DNA of 64,000 bases from Porodaedalea pini (GCA_002794775.1 NBAY01000001.1:124001-188000), one strand, 5' to 3'. Shown: positions 52,654 through 64,000, counted from the stretch's first letter. Notes: a model not told the origin generated them from the letters alone. Made by a program: numbers and translations.

Positions 52654-54920
52654 ATGAAGCAGACGGTGCAGGGTCTGTCTATGGGCTCAGTGCTCATTAC
52701 GTCCTGGATTGCCATCGCGTTGAGTGGCGTAATGCTCCTCCAGGCTTATACATACTATCGCGGCAGACCACAGAATGACCATAGGATTTTTGGATTAATG
52801 GTGGGCGTTCACTGTTTCTCTTTTTATGTCTGATAAGACATTGACGTCGTCGCGCGGGATATCTTTCCTTTCCTGTCAGGTTGTGGTATTACTGTGAGCC
52901 CGTACTCGCATCTTGCTCTTCCCACACTATGCGCTCACTCGCAGCCTCGACAAGCCTCCTTGACATGGCGCACGTTGTGTGCATAATGGCAACGCTCTAC
53001 CACTACCTGATTCGAAACTTCGGGAATAATAATGCGCTTGCATTTCTAGTTCCGTAAGCCGTGGTTACTACTAGTTGCACCATATGCCTTCTCACTGGAC
53101 CTACAGGTCGCTTGCTGTAAGTTTATCGATATCGCTCGTTACTTGCTAACAGCTTCATTCTTATTATGAATCCCCAGTTAACTGTCGGGCTGACTGTGAG
53201 TACTGATTTTCTAACTGGATCATGATAAGGGAAGACCTGACAGAAGTCCAGGGCACCATCACTTTCTTCGCTCAAAGGCATGCAGTGCAGTTACAAGCTA
53301 ATATCTTGACAATATACTGACGACTTGACACTCTTCAGCTTCTTCACATGGCGCGTTTGGAAGCGTGAGTGACCCGGTAGTTGCGATATTAATGTCTACT
53401 TATTCTTCAATCCAGTCAGCCGAAAGAATTTCATTGCGCCAGTGATTGTAGGCTGATATACTGTAATCTTCCTACTGAATCGTCCACTTCACCTACGTGC
53501 AGTTCGTGCTTCAGATCGCAAGACTGAGTAAGAGTGAATACTTATAGTATTCAAATGTTTGTCTCACCCATTTCGTCTATTGCTTTAGCATGCGGCTGGG
53601 GTAATTACAAATTTCATCTTCCACTATAGACGGTGTCGCTGACGGACATGGTGCTGTTTCAGTAACGACAGCGAAGGCGTAAGAGTACTTTATCTTCTCT
53701 AAGCTGATTGGTTGTCATTGATTTTACTGCAGAATTGAGTTTGGGACGTTCACGGCATGGGCCCATCAAGTTCGCGTGAGTTTCGTTGATCCTCTTTCTT
53801 ATCGTATTCTACTACTAACTTGTAGTCTTCTGCCCTTGTCTCGGACTCTGTACAGTGGATCTTTACGGGTGGTCTAGCTATAGCGGTAGTGTGTGACATC
53901 CTTATAACAGGCAGTCTATGCTATTGGCTTCACGGCGTAAGTAATAATGTTTATCGAGTTTCCGTCGGGGTAAATAACAAGCTTTATCTGTAGTCACGTA
54001 CAGGATTGCACGGGTATGTTTTCATTTTGTTCGTGCACCGAGACCTTCTAAACCATGCCCCAGAATGGACGAAATCATTGACAAAATCATTCTATATTCC
54101 GTTGAAAATGGAGCACTGACGTGGTACGTATTCATTTCGACTTCTTTGCTGTTCTCTGTCTAGGATTCTGACACGTACAGTATCCTTAACGCAGTATCTC
54201 CTCGATTGCCTCTCTTATATGTGTGAGTGATATCACCGCGCTCCGATAAAGCCATAACTCACAGGGAACTCAGGCTGTAATTATGCCGGGAAACCTTGTC
54301 TTCATAGGAATCCATTTCGTGATAAGCAAGCGTGAGTTTTTCATATTTGCAGAATCTTTAGATCAAGGGCTAACTGACGCAAACAACTACAGTCTATATC
54401 AATAGCGTCTTGGCCTCGTATGTCTCACATACAGTTCGAGTCGTTCAAGTAACTAAATATCAATTAGACTGAACACTCGCAACACTTTCCGAGCACAGAA
54501 GGAGTGGCAGGGACGTAAGACCCGCCGTGAGATGTTTATAAACTCTCCATCCTATGTCGAGGACGGATCAGAGTCAACTCGCGAGGTACGTACCATTACC
54601 GTTGCTTTGTTGGCATAAAACCTGGAGATGGGAAACCGCTGACTGTGCGTTTGTCGCAGCAAAACGCGTATGCTCTCCAGTCACCCAAACTACCAGCTCG
54701 TGGATACAATTCCCGTCTGTCGGGTTCTGGTCCGTCTGGCAAAGTGCGTATTTTAGCATCGGATCAGAGGTCCACAATAGTATATATATGTTACTAACAT
54801 TGGTGATGCGTAACCCTTCAGAGCGCAAGTACGCCGACAACGATCGAGTTTGTCATAAAAACGGAACACGTTCCATCAATTGACGAGACGTTCGTAGACA
54901 AGGGCAACCATTCTGAGTAG
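52654..54920 (+). CDS. DUF6534-type seven-helix membrane protein, about 19 small exons
   Basis: Basidiomycete membrane-protein family of unknown function. First exon 52654-52800 (MKQTVQGLSMGSVLITSWIA, QAYTYYRGRP); then 52880-52893, 52955-53053 (LDMAHVVCIMATLYHYLIRN), 53107-53116, 53178-53195, 53252-53277, 53339-53364, 53416-53447, 53503-53527, 53589-53600, 53630-53678, 53733-53775, 53826-53936 (IAVVCDILITGSLCYWLHG), several more around 54000-54460 (MDEIIDKIILYSVENGAL; VIMPGNLVFIGIHFVISK) and a cytoplasmic tail (LNTRNTFRAQKEWQG) ending TAG 54918-54920. SFFTWRVWK and SRKNFIAPV match the family. The intron 53278-53338 begins GC. All joins tried kept frame, so the gene looks intact. The last exons are less certain. 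Confidence 0.78.
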
Positions 54921-55546
54921 CCTGCTTTCATACTTACAATATCTTGTTGAGCTCCTGTTGATCCCCTTCTTGTATGCAAACTATGCTTCATTTCAAAAAG
55001 GTGCCGATGATATTTGATCTAAATTATAAATACTGTTGTAGTTTCTTGACATTTATATCACACCCGAGGCCCAGCTGGGCAGGTGTAAAACTGCTTATAC
55101 TCAAAAAAAAAAATGGGGGTTTCTTCAGCACATTGAAGGAATACAAGCAAAGCAATACAATACTGAACGAGGCAGTTCAGAAGTTGCATGAACTTGAAAG
55201 CTTACTTTCAAAAGGCTTGCTGATGCGATTGCATTTCTGATTTCATGACAGCATATGTTCTTGACCTTCCTTTGATTTCATGCGCACAGCATGCTGGAGC
55301 TTGTATGGAGCAATCATCGCGGGACGGCCCTCTTCTGAGGCAATGAAGGATACTTACTTCACACCGCCCGTGCTCGACCCGGACCGTGTTATGGACGATG
55401 AGAAGCTTTACTTCAGCTTATGATGGACGAGAAGTCCTACGCGCATACATATAAGGCGCGATACGGAGGTGTTGATTTGCCGAACCAGACATGGACAACC
55501 TATTAGGCCGCAGAACGAGAACGTGAATAAGAAGCTTAGACGAAGC
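54921..55546. other. Region downstream of the DUF6534 gene
   Basis: No supported gene. An A9 run lies at 55104-55112. Confidence 0.35.
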
Positions 55547-55983
55547 GGTAAAGTTAAGATCATTCGTGTCATTCGGATAGTGTCAGGATCACTGCTCATG
55601 ATCGGCGTAACTGCCCTCCTGGCGTTATTTATTTTTTTTTTTTTGCAAAGATCTGAAAAGAGATGAAGAAGCTCCAGTAGAACATCGGAGCCGTACTCGC
55701 TCTCTTGTCATGCGAGCATCGACATCAAAGCCACGCAGCACTTTACACAAGCTAGGCTGCAATATCTACTTCAGCTAGCGATTCAAAATAGTATAGAAAT
55801 AGAAGACTCTACCCTGTGCAGTTCATTTCTTTACACAGCAGTGGTGCGAGTGGATGCGGTTGGGATTGGTGAGTCCGCTTGGAGTGCTGTAATTTCCTGC
55901 GCCGGTTACCCAGCCGTATATTTGACTCAATTGAGGAGTAATGGCTACTATCACGATTAATCAAAGTAAAGAGCTCATAGATC
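55547..55983 (+). repeat. Inverted duplicate, right copy (partner 47744-48176)
   Basis: Reverse-complement counterpart of the copy next to K2. The pair brackets the transporter and DUF6534 genes. It contains a T12 run (55628-55642 region) absent from the partner. Confidence 0.7.
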
Positions 55984-57519
55984 GTTGCAGCACGTAGGTT
56001 TGAGGATATTTGTAGGAGTCAAGCAGGTTGCGAAAGCAAAATTGGTACCGGCTAAACCACAAAAGCCGATGCAAGTCGCGTTCGTGCTTGATTGTTATTT
56101 AGCCTCCGATTCGGACTGTATTTTCAACTCGTCTTTCTTTATTTCTTTCCCTGTCTCGATAAGTACAACACTCCCCTAATCAGCACTTCCAATCCCATGC
56201 ATTTTGAAGAAGGCAGTCCCCGACACAAAAACAAAAACACCACATGTTTACGAGCTACGGTATCGCCTCATTCGATACTAATGAAGCTTGCGATGTGGTC
56301 TGCGCTGCAATCCGAGAAATGCTCGACATGATGTCTGCCCATTTTCTAGGTTCGAATGCAGAGTACGTGTACTCTACTAGATGTGTCTCTACACAGCACT
56401 AAAGAACGAAATGGTTACCATCCATGAGTTCTCGAGACCCGTTCCAAACCTCATTACAGTATGATATAGGTTACAGGGATAATGCTGGAGAGGATCTAAA
56501 GGTTTTGAAAGTAGCTTGGACACATTTCAACGTGCAAAATGACAGCTCCATTGCATAAATTACAGCACCACATAGGCAAGAATGAAAAACGTCGCTCAAA
56601 GATTGTTACATAGATAGGAGTCGGTGTAAACCCATGAAAGAAGCCAATAAGAAGACGTCCAGGTCCCTGACCACATAAATACCTATGCCCCAGCTCAAAG
56701 CTAAAACTTCACACAGTTGCTGTGAAGAGTTTAGCGATACCATCAATAGTGACATCTGTATGCATGCATATGAGCCAATTTACGAATGAGAAAAAAAGGC
56801 TATAAGAAACGATGCCAAGCACCGAGAAATAAATACTCCATGCGCCGTGGCACTGGTTAACTATTGCGGTATCGGCTGTGAGAAGTCCAGTTACGTTCTC
56901 TGAGGTCGTTGAGTACGTTACGCTGTTGAAGCTTGTCTGGCCCGCAGGTGCAGTAGACACCAGTGCAACTTAATTTACAAACGATCATTAGTCTAGACTT
57001 ATTACAGTTTTAGGTATTCGAGCTCTTCTAGGTGCCCACCTGGTCAGTAATCACGTCCTTCCCGAATCAAGCTTTCGACACAGATGCCGAAGCTTCTACT
57101 ACGTACACCCGAACAACTACCTATGGCCAACAAGACCTAGCCTCGACGATTGACTTTGGGGGTTACTAGAAAATTGTTAGACAGAAGAGCCATATAGGCA
57201 GCCTACGATTACTAACGTGCTTGCGGAGCTCGAAACTCTTCCTGTGCCACGCAACTCGTCCTGCTAATATATCTCGTCTAAATTTTATAAACTCATGCCG
57301 GAGCCCTGTCTGTTATACCCTTTAGTTAGTAAATGTCGACTCACTGTGAGGAAAGCAAGTTAATCTGTCCTACTCGTCTTGTAGCCAGTGCAATTAAAAG
57401 TCTGTGCCAAACAAAAAATTTGTGCACTCGTAACTTGATTTGAACGTCAGCCGAGCGTAGATTATCTGCCGGACAAAAATGACCGTGAGAACATGTAAAA
57501 CGGAAACAACCCGACTTTT
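55984..57519. other. Mostly non-coding region with two doubtful fragments
   Basis: Minus-strand frame 56960-56709 (MSTAPAGQTSFNSVTYSTTS..., with one membrane-like segment WSIYFSVLGIVSYSLFFSFV) and a plus-strand frame after TTCTAG at about 57041 (VPTWSVITSFPNQAFDTDAE...DFGGY-stop, to 57171). Both look like leftovers of genes; neither was recognised. Confidence 0.25.
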
Positions 57520-57601
57520 GTTTGTCAGTGGCTTCTTCCACCGTCGCGGTCCTTGACTCATTCAGCCTTCAAAAACTCTCCTCTCATGCACAAAAAGTGA
57601 T

Positions 57602-59311
57602 CAGATGTCTGCTCAAAAGCTGCGTCGCAAAACAACACCGCGCTCTGAAGATGCTTCAGTCGGTTCTGGCAATAGCCGTGTCAGCAAGATCAGCTCGTAC
57701 CCTGCTTTCGCGAACTCGGCGAGATGCCTGATATATAATCTCAGGATGATCGTCAGCATGAACTTGGAAAGAAAGATGCAGAGTTATTGTCGACCGAACT
57801 GCTGTCCTGATCGCTCTTTTTCCTACCTTGTTGCCAAGGACATATTCCTATCTCAGACGCCGATTCGGCGCTTCGGGGCTTGCGGAGCTTCTTTCTTCTA
57901 TACTTCTCCTCCTCATTCCTCCTTCATGGAGGGTCCAGGCTGCTCTGTTTGCCGCGTCCTCTGCACTTTATCATTCCGGAAAGAATTCAAACTGGAGGCG
58001 GTACTTGCCGCCAACTTGGACTCTAAATGTTGTTGGAAATGCTTTGCTACTATGGGTATTCCTGTTCAAGAGCGAAGCGTTTCCACACATGTACGAGAAA
58101 GTGATTCTCTCGGTAGGTATTAACTTGTCTTCGAATGCCGTAAGGGTTAACCCTTCGAACTCATAGAACACCACGCATTACCCCCCCCCCCCCCCCGACA
58201 TGCCGAAGTCGGAACTTGAAGAGCTGCTTTGTAGCGCTACGTTTTCCAAAAAATATCCGAGCTCGAGTACACTATCTGAGCATATTCATGGTTTATGCGC
58301 AAAGCTTCACCCAACTGAGCCAAGTTGTCTGGAAAACTACTTTAAAGCTTGGCTTCATGAGTCACTTCGAACATGTAGATGGGTAGCTGCGTTTAGCGCG
58401 CTGTCGGTTTTACTGTCAAAGCCGCAAAGAAGAATGCTAACAAAGTAACTGAGGATAATCCTGCTCTAGGACCCACTGCCCACATTTGACTCGGTTGTCA
58501 TCGACACTGAGCGGAACAGCATTTATTTCCAGAAGGTAAGCTCCACAAATTATGAGATGTCCCCCACGTAAATGCTAACTTGAAATTGAAGTATCAATAC
58601 ATCATGGGGCATTCACATGCTTGCTGTAGCGTATACTCCCCAAAGATCGTCTGATACAAGCACGGAAAGCGTTGTGTCTGTCGTCTTCGCTTTCTGTGCT
58701 CTTACCCGGCCTCACGGTGGTTAATTAACGCCTTCGGTGCTTCCATTTGGATTCTGATCTTTCCCGAGAAGCGACGTACGAGATAGCACTATATGTCGCA
58801 CGACCCGCCGCACTCTGTGGTTGGAGAGCCTGGCTCCTGGATGGAGGGACAATGTTGTCATCCCGGCGGGAATTGATGGTTCCCATTTCCGACGGGACAC
58901 GGGATTCCTGCCGGGATTGATGGCATCGCCAGGGACAAGGGAATGAACCCAGGGTTTTAGTCAGGATTTGCTGAAGTAATGGTGGGATGGCAAGGCAGCC
59001 GACACTTGTTCTACCCTTACCAAAATTATGTATTTTTTTGTTTCCCGTCAATTGCATCCCATCCCATCCCTTCCATCCCGCCGGGATCCCTTCCATCCTG
59101 CAGGGATTGGACAACACTATGGACGGATGTCCACTCCGTAAGTCGACATGGATTATTATGTAAGCCCGTTGTTCATGCTTTCTTCAGCTTCGGAGACGTA
59201 GCTCTGTTCGCCCTCTCTTGGATGCAGCTCGTCAGAGTACAGCGAGAAGGAGAAAAGATATCTGGATTTGTTGGAATTGGCTTGACGAAGATCCAGAAAG
59301 GGAAGCAATAA
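57602..59311 (+). pseudogene. TMEM135-like membrane protein gene, decayed, with MITE insertion
   Basis: Blocks in order: YLRRRFGASGLAELLSSILL and IPPSWRVQAALFAASSALYH (57846-57970), LPPTWTLNVVGNALLLWVFL, YEKVILS; intron 58120-58166; a five-proline run from a C16 tract, then KSELEELLCSATFSKKY and CAKLHPTEPSCLENYFKAWL (58200-58350); INAFGASIWILIFPEKRRT (about 58725-58782), which must shift frame to EIALYVARPAALCGWRAW (58775-58830); after the inserted element KPVVHAFFSFGDVALFALSW (59164-59223). This is the layout of fungal TMEM135-like proteins. The frameshift, the insertion and a poorly conserved N-terminus mark it as a pseudogene. Confidence 0.65.
58853..59116. mobile_element. Small MITE-like insertion with TGTTGTC ends
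   Basis: Ends TGTTGTC and GACAACA with further inverted GGGATTGATGG / CCATCCC-type repeats inside (TCCCGGCGGGA at 58861, CTGCCGGGATTGATGG at about 58910, CCATCCCGCCGGGATCCC at about 59072). About 264 bp, inserted between the ARPAALCGWRAW and HGLLCKPV blocks of the TMEM135-like gene. Target duplication not fixed. Confidence 0.55.
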
Positions 59312-59647
59312 GAAGTCAATGGCAGGTCTCTTTATGTCTTATCCGATGTTCGCAATCACTTACTCAGAATAATCACTCCAGGCGACCGGATAAGACTAAT
59401 GTATGGTTCATTCACTTAACCGACCGGTGGACCATGCATGTCGTCGTTCACAAGCGAGCTTCTTTCCAGCTTCTCAAGTTCTGCGTTCATTTCGTTCTCA
59501 GAATGCCGACAAGTCGCGTGAGATTGAGACAACATAAGAATCTGTCCTGTACCCCAAAACTGGATATAAAAGGCAGCAGATATTCCTCAGACTCCCAACT
59601 GTCTTGAATCAGTCGCTCTCCTGGAAAGCCTACTCTCACATCCAAGT

Positions 59648-61421
59648 ATGAGTGCAACGATTAACGGTGTTGGGAATGGACGTGTCTCTGGGATTGAAGA
59701 GGCTGCGAAGAAAGCAATGGGCACTAACCCCGGCGTGGGCTTCAACATGGTCGCACCGCCGAACTCGACAGGAATCAAGGTGATTATCGTCGGCGCAGGT
59801 TTTGCTGGTCTTGCCTGTGCGATCGAAAGCAAGCGCAAGGGCCATGAAGTCTTGCTTTTGGAGAAATTCGAGGAGCTGAAGATTCTCGGTGAGTTAAGGG
59901 CTTTACGTCTTTTGAAAAATGATACTAATTAGCGGTCATCTTAGGCGATGTCAGTATCTGCTCTATCTCACTATGATTTCCGTGCTGAGCGAGTGTTCAG
60001 ATGATTTCTTTCGGATATAATGCAGGGAAGTTCCTTGAGCGTTGGGGCCTTCATGACGAGTAAGCTTTCAGCTAATCAGAGCTGTCTTCTTCATGCATGC
60101 CGACTCTGTCCATAGGTTGTGGCCACTCTGTTCGCACGCCGAAGAACTTCTTTTACATAACTCCCAGGGGAGCTTATCACGGTGCAGAAGCTTCCAAAGG
60201 CGATGTACGGAGCGCACCAATATAATGGTCGTCGTGGAGAATTGCACGAATGCCTCTTCAACTATGCGAAGGCTGTTGGAGTTGAAATTCGGCTTGGTCA
60301 TGACGTCTCGCAGTATTGGGAAAACGAGGAGAAAGGCGAGGCTGGCGTGATCTCGAATGGCGAACGGATGACAGCAGACATTGTCATAGGAGCGGATGGA
60401 GTGAGAAGTAGAGCGAGAACACTAGTTCTGGTTCGTTTTCTACTATTTCTTATGACGGCGGCAAACTGAACAAGCACGGCGATAAACCTATGGTGCAGGG
60501 TTATAACGATCAACCGAAATCGTCAGGCTATGCCATATATAGGGCATGGATGGATGCCTATGAGCAAGGCGTCGACAAGGACCCTCTCACAGACTACATG
60601 TGTAAAAATGGGGATGCTCTGTACGGTTGGATAGGTAATTGAATTTCGTATATCTGATCTACATTTGATAAACTCTCATATTTTGTAGGGCCGGATGTCC
60701 ACTTCCTCGCTACAACGTCGAAAGGTGGACGAACGTTGACTTATGTGATTACTCACAAGTTTGTACTTCCAAAAAAAAATCCGATTGTCAATATTCACGC
60801 TGAATGACCAGGGACGATGCTGACATAGAAGAGTCTTGGTCCTTCCCCGGAAAGGTGGAAGACGTCATTGCAATCGTTAAAGGGTGGGACCCTCGCTGTG
60901 CAGCGATACTCTCTAAGGCGCCTTCCTGTGTTGATTGGAAACTCGTGTATCGCGACCCTCTGCCGACATGGATCAGCAAAGGCGCACGCCTTGCACTTAT
61001 AGGCGACGCTGCACACCCCTTCCTTCCGTACGTCTGCAATAATTTTATAATAAGCCCATTGCTCATTACGTTCAGAACAAGCATTCAAGGCGCCTCGCAG
61101 GCGGTCGAAGACGGCATTGCACTTGCGGTCACGCTGCAAGCTGGTGGTAAGAAGGATATCCCGCTCGCTGTGCGTGCGTGGGAGAAGATTCGCTACCAGC
61201 GTGTGCGCCATGCGCAGGTCATGGGCGAGACAACGCGCGACATGTGGCACAAGGCGAAGCCGGAGGACAAGGGCACGGCACTTGAACTGCCTCGCCCTGA
61301 ATGGCTGTTTAACTTTGATGCGGAGAAGCACGCGTACGAGGTGTATGAGGCGACCGCTCAAGAGATTAGGGAGAAAGGGTATGAGTTGCCCACGCTTCCG
61401 CCTGTGGCATTGGTTGCTTAG
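59648..61421 (+). CDS. FAD-dependent monooxygenase (salicylate hydroxylase-like), one apparent frameshift
   Basis: Aromatic-ring or related hydroxylase using FAD and NAD(P)H. Exons: 59648-59888, 59945-59949, 60001-60059, 60116-60430, 60499-60634, 60689-60758, 60812-61027, 61076-61421. FAD dinucleotide motif IIVGAGFAGLACAIESKRKG (about residue 45), DG motif VIGADGVRSRAR, GD motif LIGDAAHPFLP. The 5-nt exon gcgat restores LGDMISFGYNAG. Near 60168-60172 the G4 run should be G5 to read QGELITVQKLPKAMYG; the exon sum, 1388 nt, is one base short of a multiple of three. This is a real deletion or a sequencing error. Otherwise the gene is complete, about 462 codons. C-terminus hydrophilic, no membrane segment. 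Confidence 0.85.
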
Positions 61422-62124
61422 AAACGGTTAGAACATGCATTGAGATGATAGAATTTTGATGGTAAGATCGCGCGAACCGTATGTATACTGCTGTAAGACG
61501 TTGTAGAAATAGAAATGCAAAGTAAACAAAGACAAGTCGCTATAAAAAGAATCGTAACGAGGGACAGGGGAAGGCTCAGAATATCAATCCGTCTGATCAA
61601 TGCTAGCCTTTCCGGCCTTCGTAAGTTGTTCGTCGATACCAGATTTGGTAACGAAGCGATGAACGGTAGTGAGCAAGTGAAGTTTTATTCAAATTTGAAA
61701 TAGCATTTAGTACGGCAGGGAAATCCGGGGTTTTCCGTGAGGGAGGAGTATATCACGGAGTGTTTAGTGGGGCTCATATAATTTTGGCCGGAAGAGCCTT
61801 ATATGGATTGTAAATTCTCAATCAATCAAATTTTGCAGAAATTATGCTTTATGTATCTGAAATTGATGGTCATCAAGAAAAGTATTTCTGAACTCAGTGT
61901 CTACAATCTACTTTGCCAAAGGATAAGATAATTCTGGGATTCTGAATCTCCATTGTCTTGTGATAATACTGTTTATGCAACCTGTTTACTTATGACTTCA
62001 CTTGTTTACTCACATGACTATGACTACCTATGCATTATAGTATGCTATTCAATTGTACTGTATATAAGGATGGGCACTCTTGCCCCTGATCTATAGCTTT
62101 GTCCCACTTTCTGCTTGTCTAAGA
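61422..62124 (+). other. 3' flank of the monooxygenase gene and copia II LTR remnant
   Basis: From about 61850 on, AT-rich sequence with a TATA box (TGTATATAAGG, 62059-62069) that leads into the copia primer site. The LTR start could not be fixed. Confidence 0.45.
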
Positions 62125-62138
62125 GGTTATGAGCCTTG
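62125..62138 (+). other. Half-tRNA-iMet primer site of copia II
   Basis: GGTTATGAGCCTTG, identical to the site of copia I on the minus strand. Confidence 0.6.
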
Positions 62139-62173
62139 GCTCCCTCCTACTCATCACACTCATCATCATTGCA

Positions 62174-63710
62174 TGTCAAACCCTCCTACTCGTCCACCAG
62201 TACCAACAAAACCTACTTGTCCTCAACCAGCTACTAGCACTGGTCCTCATACTTGTGCACAAACAGCAGCAGAACCACAATTAGCTACAACTATTAGCAG
62301 CACTACTCAGACTCTTACTCCACCTGTATCAACTGCCACACCAGCACAACTTGAGTGCGACTTTGAACAAACACTACCACCACTATCAGAGCATGTTACT
62401 CCATCTACTGAACCATCAGAAGGTGAACTAACTGATCCTACTACAGTGCCTCCTACTCACACTCAGTGCATTCCCCACCACAAATCACCAATAATATCAG
62501 CACTTAAAGCAGGTGAAATAATCAAACTATTTGATGGCATCAAACCACTCAACAGTGTCAAAAACTGGAAACTCTGGATATTTTGCATTTTCCAGGCTAT
62601 CAATGTCACTGGCCACCCGACTCTTATGGAGGTAGCACCATCTAATCCAGAAGAAAATACCATTGTGAATGCCATCTATGCGGGTGTAATCAAAAACATC
62701 CCTGACAAAATACTCAGAAATTACTTAGGCATAACTCAAGTACACATGCTACTCCAACAACTAAAGGTGCATTATGATATTCAGACAACAGTAACTAATG
62801 CGTTAAATGAAGGAGCACTGTTTAACATCTGAGGCCATGTGTCTCAACTTGACAAAACACTGGATGAACTCGAATGATGCCAGGCTGAACTTTGTGCTCA
62901 TGGAAAGAAACCAGCTGACTCAACTTACTTGGCAGTGATAATCACAGTGATACCACTGTAATACAAATATGTCATAACTCAACTTGAACTTCAAATCAAC
63001 ACTGTAAATGAATACAACAAAAACAATAATGATCATGAGGATCTCGTACTTACTCCTAACCAACTCATTCAAGAAACTTGTCAGGCCTTCGCAAACTAGA
63101 GCATGGCAAATACTTGAAGGAACCCAATCACTGCTGCACACCCCTACTAAAGTGAGGCAACTCACCCTTACTTCAGAGGGCGAGGAGGACACACTCAAGG
63201 TTGTGGTCGAGGCCATGGCTGACTTGGATCATACAGAGGCCAAGGATGTGGCCGAGGAGGATACTTTAACTTTGATAACTCAAACTCAAACTCAAACTCA
63301 AATCCCTTTGTTAAATGTTACAACTGTAACAACTATGGGCATCAATCACCTAACTGCCCACAGCCATGGACTCAGAAAACTAAAGATGCCATGGCAAAGA
63401 AAGGGATTCAGGAGCATGCAAAACCTCTGATCACTGCCCACTTGCATCAGGCGAGCATGTTGAATGCAGCAAACATACTTGCAACTACTTTCACTTCCAC
63501 TGCAGTTGCTCAAGCACACTAGGCGATAAACATCAAAATGCCCAACTTTCCACAAACACCACCATTTACTGCCACTATAACCAAGATAACCGATGACGTT
63601 ACTATGCAGTTCAACAACAAATCTGCACTTTTTGACTTCTTACACAATGATCACTACATGGATGCTATTGAAAAATTTGAGGCAAATCATGTAAGCACCA
63701 CAGCCATTTA
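62174..63710 (+). pseudogene. Copia-type gag remnant (copia II)
   Basis: Begins MSNPPTRPPVPTKPTCPQPA, Thr/Pro-rich. The capsid-like part (IIKLFDGIKPLNSVKNWKLW, MEVAPSNPEENTIVNAIYAG) runs to a TGA at 62830. Further stops follow, then the Gly/Arg-rich segment and the zinc knuckle CYNCNNYGHQSPNC (63315-63356). The frame continues with stops up to the K3 insertion at 63713. No protease, RT or integrase in the window. Confidence 0.72.
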
Positions 63711-63714
63711 CTTA

Positions 63715-63841
63715 CAGCCATTTTCATCAGTCCTGCGACACATGCATGTCACATGAAGTGAGCCACGTCAGAGCCAAAATGTTGAAAAAATAGAGTAAAT
63801 GTTGATTTTCTCTGTAAATTCTGCACAGTACCTGCTCATTA
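63715..63841 (+). mobile_element. Fragment of palindromic element K (K3)
   Basis: First about 127 bp of one arm (CAGCCATTTTCATCAGTCCT...CCTGCTCATTA) after TA at 63713-63714. More diverged than K1 and K2. The second arm is absent. Confidence 0.8.
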
Positions 63842-64000
63842 CTGCCCTTTGCAGAAGTATTGTCACACATGATTTCACTGATTTTCATGCCATGAGAGCT
63901 TCAAAACACAAACATTTTCATACCTCAACCAAAAGTTGACTTTTTTGTGTCATCTAAGTTGCTAAATTCATTTTTTTATCTCATATTTCATATTTCAATA
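63842..64000. other. AT-rich end of window
   Basis: Nothing recognised. Confidence 0.4.

Noticed and set aside
58180..58196. C16 run as a frameshift in the TMEM135-like gene
   Set aside because: With the intron 58120-58166 removed the run reads as five Pro codons and the frame continues correctly.

Overview
The window looks like a TE-rich chromosome segment of a basidiomycete fungus, most likely an agaricomycete. The basis is short introns of about 50-70 nt, a DUF6534-type membrane protein, a TMEM135-like protein, Ty3 chromoviruses with a C-terminal chromodomain, and copia elements whose primer site matches half of tRNA-iMet. The exact order cannot be read from sequence alone. No rRNA, tRNA gene or CRISPR array was recognised.

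Layout: about 1-32 kb is a nested stack of LTR retrotransposons. I use working names. Family A is a young, CpG-rich chromovirus (1-1067, 13331-19520, 38051-40970). Family E is an old, CpG-depleted relative (7485-8055, 8153-13330, 26173-31973). Family C is a different Ty3 lineage of roughly 12 kb; its LTRs (family D) lie at 6509-7484 and 25237-26172, and further solo D LTRs lie at 1198-2083 and 30896-31828. The flanks fit like a puzzle. C inserted into an E copy (4-bp duplication gcgg). A inserted into the C integrase (5-bp duplication caagt). Later an exchange between that A copy and a second, inverted A copy sitting in another E gag flipped the segment 1068-13330. The two halves of C, of A and of E are therefore now separated and in opposite orientation.

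Once C is put back together it carries, between pol and its 3' LTR, about 4.2 kb with two genes on the antisense strand: a Zn2Cys6-like polyglutamine protein (2733-3479) and a spliced polyglutamine protein (5111-6353). All D LTRs carry helically phased 10-bp iterons built on CGGTAC. A retroelement with antisense accessory genes and CGG-triplet iterons is the most unusual system in the window.

32-38 kb holds a perfect-palindrome TA-flanked foldback element (K1), GGGCATGCCC-rich palindromic repeats and a dead polysaccharide-lyase-like gene. 38-47.7 kb holds a truncated A copy, a truncated C-like element (H) inserted into it, a copia gag remnant and a second palindromic element (K2).

47.7-61.4 kb is the host-like island: a formate/nitrite transporter gene (49796-51521, 14 exons including a 6-nt microexon), a DUF6534 membrane-protein gene (52654-54920, about 19 small exons), a decayed TMEM135-like gene with a MITE in it, and an FAD-dependent monooxygenase gene (59648-61421, 5-nt microexon, one apparent 1-nt deletion). 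From 62 kb a copia gag remnant with a third fragment of K closes the window.

Exon structures were inferred by reading frames and splice signals by eye. Family assignments rest on recognised motifs, not on database searches.
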